Positions 8,018 to 11,969 of a stretch of DNA of 11,969 nt are shown here, piece after piece. The notes beneath the pieces were generated by a model. That model was not told the origin of the DNA. It ran no database searches and saw nothing but the letters and a program-made list of their open reading frames with translations. Positions within the stretch are counted from its first letter, which is position 1, and each line of letters starts with the position of its first letter. This stretch comes from Tissierella praeacuta_A. Lineage in GTDB: Bacteria; Bacillota; Clostridia; Tissierellales; Tissierellaceae. The DNA lies in contig NZ_JBEBOY010000064.1 in assembly GCF_040396155.1 (NCBI RefSeq), positions 1 through 11,969 of the forward strand. Direction: 5' to 3'. Made by a program: the position numbers and the translations under genes.

Positions 8018-8048
8018 TTTATAACCCCTCCAAATATTTAACAATCTT

Positions 8049-8062
8049 GCATATTAATATGC
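8049..8062. repeat. Perfect 14-bp palindrome GCATATTAATATGC
   Basis: This exact dyad lies between the proC ribosome binding site and the plus-strand -35 box. It is the most upstream of three perfect AT-rich palindromes in the divergent gap and could be a repressor site or a chance product of the base composition. Confidence 0.4.
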
Positions 8063-8069
8063 CATATCA

Positions 8070-8099
8070 TTGACAAAAACATATATTTATAAATATAAT
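8070..8099 (+). promoter_or_regulatory. Sigma-A promoter for the S41 peptidase gene
   Basis: A consensus TTGACA (8070-8075), an 18-base spacer and a consensus TATAAT (8094-8099) lie about 70 bases before the plus-strand gene. Both boxes match 6 of 6. A perfect 16-bp palindrome, TATATTTATAAATATA (8082-8097), overlaps the spacer and the -10 box, so binding of a regulator there would block the promoter. A GAGGTGAT ribosome binding site (8156-8163) precedes the ATG at 8167. Confidence 0.75.
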
Positions 8100-8111
8100 A
8101 ACATATATAAT

Positions 8112-8139
8112 ATTGTATTTAAATACATACTAATTACAA
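8112..8139 (-). promoter_or_regulatory. Possible promoter for the proC-capA unit, overlapped by a palindrome
   Basis: On the minus strand TTGTAA (8134-8139, 4 of 6) is followed after 16 bases by TACAAT (8112-8117, 5 of 6), about 95 bases before proC. The perfect 14-bp palindrome TGTATTTAAATACA (8114-8127) covers the -10 box and part of the spacer, an operator-like position. The boxes are weak, so this is a suggestion only. Confidence 0.3.
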
Positions 8140-8166
8140 GTTTTGTCTTTAAATTGAGGTGATACT

Positions 8167-9639
8167 ATGAATAAAATAAAATTTTCATACGTATTTCTAA
8201 TAATATTGGCTATTTCAATATTAGTTTTTAATGCCGAATATATAATGCCAAATAATAAATATCTATCTGAAATCAAATCTCAATTTAATAGTTTGCTTTA
8301 TAAATACGACAATTTCGAGGACGAGCTTCCTGTAGTAAATCATACAAATGAAAATTTGACTTGTAAAGATGTTTCCTTAATTAATAAATATGAGGCCGTT
8401 GAAGATACAGAATATTTATTTAGTTTACTAAAGTTTGGATATGCTGGATATGAATTTTTCGGAGGAGATGATATCTTTATTCCTGCTAAAAAAAATATTA
8501 TTTGGTCTGTAGTAGCATCTAGCGGAGAGGATATTGAGGTAAATAAGTTTTTAAATATTATATATTCAGAACTTAAATTTATACAAGATTCTCATTTTAG
8601 TATAGGAAATTACAAACTATGTAATTACACTAAGTATTTTAGTAATGAAAAATTTATACTTCATAAAGATGATAATGGATATTATACCAAAATATCTAGT
8701 AAACCTTTTTATCTTAAAAAGGTTAATAACGAAGAACCTTGAGATTACATTAAAGAATCCTTGGACAAGGATGGGAATACAGTATATAAATTAGGAATAC
8801 TATCTACTACAGATGATGTTTCCATACCTCTTAACCTCTTGTTAAAATCTGATGGATATGTTAGAGAAGAAAAACTCAGTCTCTTTGAATATATCCCATT
8901 ATATAATAAGAATAAGAGTACAAGCGGTTATAAATATTATGAAATAAATAATATTCCTATATTAGAAGTAAACTCTTTATGCAGGATTACACCAAAAGAC
9001 AATACCATTGAAAATTTTATAAAAGATAGTAAAAAACTAAGAGGAAAAGACAATATAATTATAGATTTACGAAATAACTCTGGCGGAAGTATGATTAATA
9101 TAGATAAATGGTATGAAGGATTTACTGGAACAAAACTTAGAAAAGATATAATTGAAGCAGGACTATATACAAATACTAGTATTAGTTTATCAAAAGATAA
9201 ATTTAAATCAAAAGACAATGAACCTGAAGATATAAAAGATGAATGTCTTGAAAAAATATCTAGGTATAAACATGAAAGATATTATCCTGGCTGGAGTCCT
9301 ATTGAATATGAAGATTTCAAACAGGTGGAAAATAAGACAAATATATTTATACTTATAGATAAAAATACATCCTCTGCAGCAGAATTCTTCACATATTATT
9401 TAAAAAAATTAGATAATGTTACTTTAATTGGAACTAATACAAATGGATGTATGCTAACGGGAAATTGTAATTCCAGTTATCTGCCAAATTCACAGATACC
9501 AATTGGTATCTCTCATAAAATATATATGAGCAAAGATTTCACTAATATTGATGGTTTAGGAATCTCTCCCGATTTATGGGTAAAGCCTGAACAATCTTTA
9601 GAATGGTTAATTAGATATATAAATAAAAATAGCAAATAA
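8167..9639 (+). pseudogene. S41 family peptidase interrupted by one in-frame TGA (two fragments: 8167-8742 and, in the same frame, 8743-9639)
   Basis: Read through, this encodes a 490-residue exported or membrane-anchored serine-peptidase-like protein. An N-terminal hydrophobic segment (about residues 7-23) comes first, then a helical domain with GYAGYEFFGGDD and FIQDSHFSIG. Codon 192 is TGA (8740-8742). After it, the same frame continues through DGNTVYKLGIL into the S41 core: ILEVNSLC, NIIIDLRNNSGGS, FILIDKNTSSAAEFF with candidate nucleophile Ser403, then IGTNTNGCM, LPNSQIPIG and the C-terminal DGLGISPDLWV. At the lysine position of the CtpA/Tsp dyad, 25 residues after Ser403, this protein has Cys428. 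Promoter and ribosome binding site are intact. The second fragment has only a TTG (8761) without a ribosome binding site, so independent translation is doubtful. Because no other lesion is seen, a recent nonsense change, a sequencing error or stop-codon recoding are all possible. Confidence 0.75.
8740..8772 (+). other. In-frame TGA followed by a short hairpin
   Basis: The TGA at 8740-8742 is followed by ATCCTT-GGAC-AAGGAT (8757-8772), a 6-bp perfect stem with a 4-base loop starting 20 bases after the TGA. The loop begins with GG. This spacing and the loop guanine fall within the general form of bacterial selenocysteine insertion elements, but the stem is short and the residue position is not a known redox site in S41 peptidases. 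It is recorded as a structure, not as a confirmed SECIS. Confidence 0.3.
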
Positions 9640-9674
9640 AGGTACCCTAAGCTTCTATATAACTCAAGGTACCT
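9622..9674 (-). terminator. Rho-independent terminator after the holin-like gene, possibly bidirectional
   Basis: On the minus strand AGGTACCTTGAG pairs with CTTAGGGTACCT around an 11-base loop, giving a 12-bp stem (9640-9674). It is followed by a T-rich tail with a run of five T. Two of the pairs are G-U in the minus-strand RNA but would be A-C mismatches in plus-strand RNA, so the main direction is minus, ending the rnz-dapF-holin unit. It may also weakly stop plus-strand transcription of the peptidase gene, which ends at 9639. Confidence 0.75.
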
Positions 9675-9679
9675 CTTAA

Positions 9680-9973
9680 TTATTTCTTAGCTTTCTGTGC
9701 CATTGGATCTGATATAATTTCATAGCCTCCCATACTTGCTACTGCTACCATCATAGCATTTACAATAGTTAATATAATACCCTGAATACCACTAGCATCC
9801 CTAGCAAAGACAAAAGTAAATATTAAGGCAACAACAAATGCATATATTCTTACCATGGAATCTCCAAATGTCTTCTTTACTATAGGCTTAGTAAATTGTA
9901 CTACTACTGTTACTGCAGTCGTCAACCCTACAAAGGTCTTTAATATATCTGCACTCATAAATTCATCAAACAC
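9680..9973 (-). CDS. Small two-helix membrane protein, phage-holin-like
   Basis: This is a 97-residue protein with two or three hydrophobic stretches: about residues 13-27 (FVGLTTAVTVVVQF), 41-58 (MVRIYAFVVALIFTFVFA) and 62-82 (GIQGIILTIVNAMMVAVASMG). The lysine-rich KPIVKK lies between the first two and the C-terminus is basic (AQKAKK). The pattern with VVQFTKPIVKK and a TIVNAMMVAVASMGGYE helix resembles small holin-like proteins of Firmicute phages, which make membrane lesions for lysin release. No lysin or other phage gene is beside it, so this may be a domesticated or remnant gene. The start is a GTG, chosen because GGGGAGGGGGA lies directly upstream at good spacing; the next ATG is at 9958. 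It follows dapF by 76 bases and ends just before a strong terminator. Function is inferred from pattern only. Confidence 0.7.
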   Translation of the reverse strand: MFDEFMSADILKTFVGLTTAVTVVVQFTKPIVKKTFGDSMVRIYAFVVALIFTFVFARDASGIQGIILTIVNAMMVAVASMGGYEIISDPMAQKAKK

Positions 9974-10049
9974 TCGTCCCCCTCCCCATTACTAATCTAT
10001 ATATAATTTTATGATTATATAATAGGGATTATTACGATTAATATTTGGT

Positions 10050-10880
10050 TCAATAAATTTCTCCCCTAGCTATATGAGTTGCATTACCAGACATAAAAAT
10101 CTTGTAATCATCTCTCCATTCTATTACTAGACTACCTCCTTCTGTATTTACAGAAACCTTTTTATAAAGTTTATCCAGTAAATTACCTATAACTACAGCA
10201 GCACAGGAACCAGTGCCACATCCTAAAGTTCTGCCTGCTCCTCTTTCCCAAGTATAAATATTAATATTATTATGATCTATAATTTCTACAAAGTTAACAT
10301 TAGTTTTCCTCGGAAATAATGGATAATTCTCTATCTTTCTTCCTAAATCATTTATATTAATTTCTTTTATATCTTTTACAAAGATAACAACATGAGGAAC
10401 CCCTACTTTCAATGCCGAAAATCTATATTTATTTCCATCTATAGCTATAATTTCTTCTATTATTTTCTCTTTATTTATTTCTATTGGGATTTTACTTCCA
10501 TGAAATATAGGCTCCCCCATATCTACTTTAATACTAGTCACTTCCCCTAAATTATCAGTTTCCATAGTAACATACTTTATACCAGCCAGTGTTTCTACTG
10601 CTATAGATTTACTTCTAACAATACCATAATCATAAACATATTTAACAAAAGACCTAATTCCATTTCCGCACATTTCTCCCTGGGAACCATCTGAATTGTA
10701 ATAAATCATTTTTATATCTGCTATATCACTATTTTCGCATACCATAATACCATCTGCACCAATACCAAAATGTCTATCACAAACTTTTAAAGCCAGGTCA
10801 TTATAAGCCTTTATATTTTCTTCTATACCATTAAACAAAATAAAATCATTTCCTGCAGCCACATATTTATCAAACTTCAT
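10050..10880 (-). CDS. dapF: Diaminopimelate epimerase
   Basis: This cytoplasmic, cofactor-independent enzyme interconverts LL- and meso-diaminopimelate, the precursor of lysine and of the peptidoglycan cross-link. The 276-residue protein has both halves of the two-cysteine active site: GEMCGNGIRS with Cys71 and LGCGTGSCA with Cys221. It also has the N-terminal AAGNDFILFN (8-17; the family usually has GLGNDF), the GVPHVV segment (160-165) and FPRKTNVNFVE (189-199). Both catalytic cysteines are present, so the enzyme should be active. GGGGTGAT lies just upstream of the ATG. The gene follows rnz by 54 bases on the same strand. No other lysine-pathway gene is nearby. Confidence 0.96.
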   Translation of the reverse strand: MKFDKYVAAGNDFILFNGIEENIKAYNDLALKVCDRHFGIGADGIMVCENSDIADIKMIYYNSDGSQGEMCGNGIRSFVKYVYDYGIVRSKSIAVETLAGIKYVTMETDNLGEVTSIKVDMGEPIFHGSKIPIEINKEKIIEEIIAIDGNKYRFSALKVGVPHVVIFVKDIKEININDLGRKIENYPLFPRKTNVNFVEIIDHNNINIYTWERGAGRTLGCGTGSCAAVVIGNLLDKLYKKVSVNTEGGSLVIEWRDDYKIFMSGNATHIARGEIY

Positions 10881-10934
10881 TATACATCACCCCATTTATA
10901 TATAATAAATACAGCTAATGCATAGTGTTATATA

Positions 10935-11888
10935 TTATGTGAAATTCAACTTCTTAGCAAAGCCATCATATCCTATAACTGTATTTGAAAATACATTTAT
11001 GGCATTTACTTTATACAACTCTGGCTCATCCATGGACGGACTAAAATGAGTAAGTAAAAGCTCCTCTACATTTCCCTTATATGCCAATTCTGCTGCTTCA
11101 CTAAACAACATATGTTTATTTTTTATTGCCTTATCTAAATCTTCATTATCTCCATATGTTCCTTCGCAAATAAATAAATTACTTTCATTTATAAAATCTA
11201 TTATTCTATCTATTGGCCTTGTGTCCGTTATATAACTTATTTTTATTCCCTTTCGTTCCTCTCCAAGTACCATATCAGGAGTATATGTTTTATTATTATA
11301 CATCATAATTTCTCCATTTTGAAGTTTTTTCCATATTTCCTTAGGCACTTCGTATTTTTCTGCTTTTTCTGGATAAAACTTAGGTTTTCTTTTTATATAA
11401 AAATTATATCCTAAACACGGTGATGAATGTTCTAGTTCTACAGCGGAAAGGATAATATCAGTTCTTAAAGATTTTTCACTATCCTCTTTTACTGACATTA
11501 TATTATCTGAGCTTTGAATGTTTAAAGGTTTCCTAGGACTTTCTATTATATTTATAGTATAAGGAAGATAAGGAATTGATAATATAAGTCCCCTTACTAC
11601 ATCAAAAATCCCTCTAGGACCTACTATTGTAATAGGTTCAGTTCTACCGCTATTTCCAATGGTTGAAAGAAGTCCTGGTAAACCAAAAATATGATCTCCA
11701 TGAACATGGGTTAAACATATTATATCAATATGCTTAAATCCCGTTTTTAAATTTCTCATAGATACCTGGGTTCCCTCTCCACAATCCATAAGAATCTTAC
11801 TCCCTTTATAACTTATAATCGTAGAGGATAAAAATCTATTAGGCATAGGTAATCCTCCGCCAGTTCCCAATAAAGTTATATCAATCAA
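10935..11888 (-). CDS. rnz: Ribonuclease Z
   Basis: This zinc-dependent endonuclease cleaves the 3' trailer of tRNA precursors. The 317-residue length fits the short form. The metallo-beta-lactamase fold shows LLGTGGGLPMPNR at the start, MDCGEGTQ (34-41), the zinc motif THVHGDHIFGLPGLL (His61, His63, Asp65, His66), ELEHSSPCLGYNF (His154), TDTRPID (Asp222), CEGTYGD (241-247), KHMLFSEAAELA with His259 and LLTHFSP with His281. The tRNA-binding flexible-arm region is probably around VPKEIWKKLQNGE (181-193). Translation starts at a TTG, preceded by GGGGAG at 8 bases spacing; the family's N-terminus begins right at this point. It is the first clear gene of the rnz-dapF-holin minus-strand unit. Confidence 0.95.
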   Translation of the reverse strand: MIDITLLGTGGGLPMPNRFLSSTIISYKGSKILMDCGEGTQVSMRNLKTGFKHIDIICLTHVHGDHIFGLPGLLSTIGNSGRTEPITIVGPRGIFDVVRGLILSIPYLPYTINIIESPRKPLNIQSSDNIMSVKEDSEKSLRTDIILSAVELEHSSPCLGYNFYIKRKPKFYPEKAEKYEVPKEIWKKLQNGEIMMYNNKTYTPDMVLGEERKGIKISYITDTRPIDRIIDFINESNLFICEGTYGDNEDLDKAIKNKHMLFSEAAELAYKGNVEELLLTHFSPSMDEPELYKVNAINVFSNTVIGYDGFAKKLNFT

Positions 11889-11927
11889 TAAAATCTCTCC
11901 CCAAATTTAATAATTTTACCTGTTGTG

Positions 11928-11969
11928 CTAGTTAAAAATTACAAATATAAAAACTCCAGCAATTATGTT
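11928..11969 (-). CDS. Possible C-terminus of a membrane protein (partial)
   Basis: Thirteen open codons, NIIAGVFIFVIFN, are followed by TAG (11928-11930), 39 bases before the rnz start. The hydrophobic composition suits the last helix of a membrane protein lying mostly outside the window. The stretch is too short to be certain that it is coding; the other two minus-strand frames contain early stops or unlikely composition. Confidence 0.3.
   Translation of the reverse strand, partial: NIIAGVFIFVIFN

Noticed and set aside
8018..8044. Extended N-terminus of ProC from an in-frame TTG at 8044
   Set aside because: It would add nine residues translated through the GGAGGGG ribosome binding site. 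The ATG at 8017 has ideal spacing and the conserved fold starts there.
8740..8742. TGA read as tryptophan (altered genetic code)
   Set aside because: cdaA, proC and dapF in this window end with TGA at the expected protein length, so TGA is a normal stop here.
8937..9218. A 93-residue minus-strand open frame inside the peptidase gene
   Set aside because: It is hydrophobic only because it is the complement of a lysine- and asparagine-rich coding strand. No start signal or family pattern is seen.
10013..10028. TATAATAGGG on the plus strand downstream of dapF, similar to the cdaA promoter's -10 region
   Set aside because: No -35 box lies at a suitable distance and it would point antisense into dapF. 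The similarity is likely due to base composition.

Overview
This is an AT-rich window from a low-GC, anaerobic, fermentative Firmicute (Clostridia or a close relative such as Tissierellia). The evidence is strong purine-rich Shine-Dalgarno sites before almost every gene, several TTG/GTG starts, butyrate/branched-acid fermentation genes next to a probable ferredoxin-dependent 2-oxoacid oxidoreductase, and the membrane cyclic-di-AMP pair CdaA/CdaR. I recall a similar order (cdaA, ybbR, ptb, buk, CobQ-like ATPase, kor genes, glmM) from Clostridioides difficile. The species is not determined.

Positions 1-5854 form one tightly packed minus-strand operon. In order of transcription it holds cdaA (TTG start), the YbbR-domain regulator cdaR, a butyrate kinase, phosphate butyryltransferase, a second butyrate kinase, a small P-loop ATPase, and the first 12 codons of what looks like the ferredoxin-type subunit of a 2-oxoacid:ferredoxin oxidoreductase. 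A sigma-A-like promoter lies just before cdaA. Together the metabolic genes would convert acyl-CoA to acyl-phosphate to acid plus ATP. If the oxidoreductase is real, it would supply the acyl-CoA by oxidising 2-oxoacids derived from amino acids.

Positions 5968-8017 are a second minus-strand unit: proC (proline biosynthesis) followed by a membrane-anchored CapA-like protein. Positions 8018-8166 are a divergent regulatory region with a very good plus-strand promoter (TTGACA, 18 bp, TATAAT), a weaker minus-strand promoter and three perfect AT-rich palindromes. The plus-strand promoter drives the only plus-strand gene, an S41-type peptidase interrupted by one in-frame TGA at codon 192 (8740-8742). 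The remaining frame is intact, so this is either a very recent pseudogene or a recoding event.

Positions 9620-11969 are again minus strand: ribonuclease Z (TTG start), diaminopimelate epimerase and a 97-residue two-helix holin-like protein. They end in a clear hairpin terminator facing the peptidase gene. The last 40 bases may hold the C-terminus of another membrane protein. No tRNA, rRNA, CRISPR array or insertion sequence was seen, and no gene-free stretch exceeds 150 bases.
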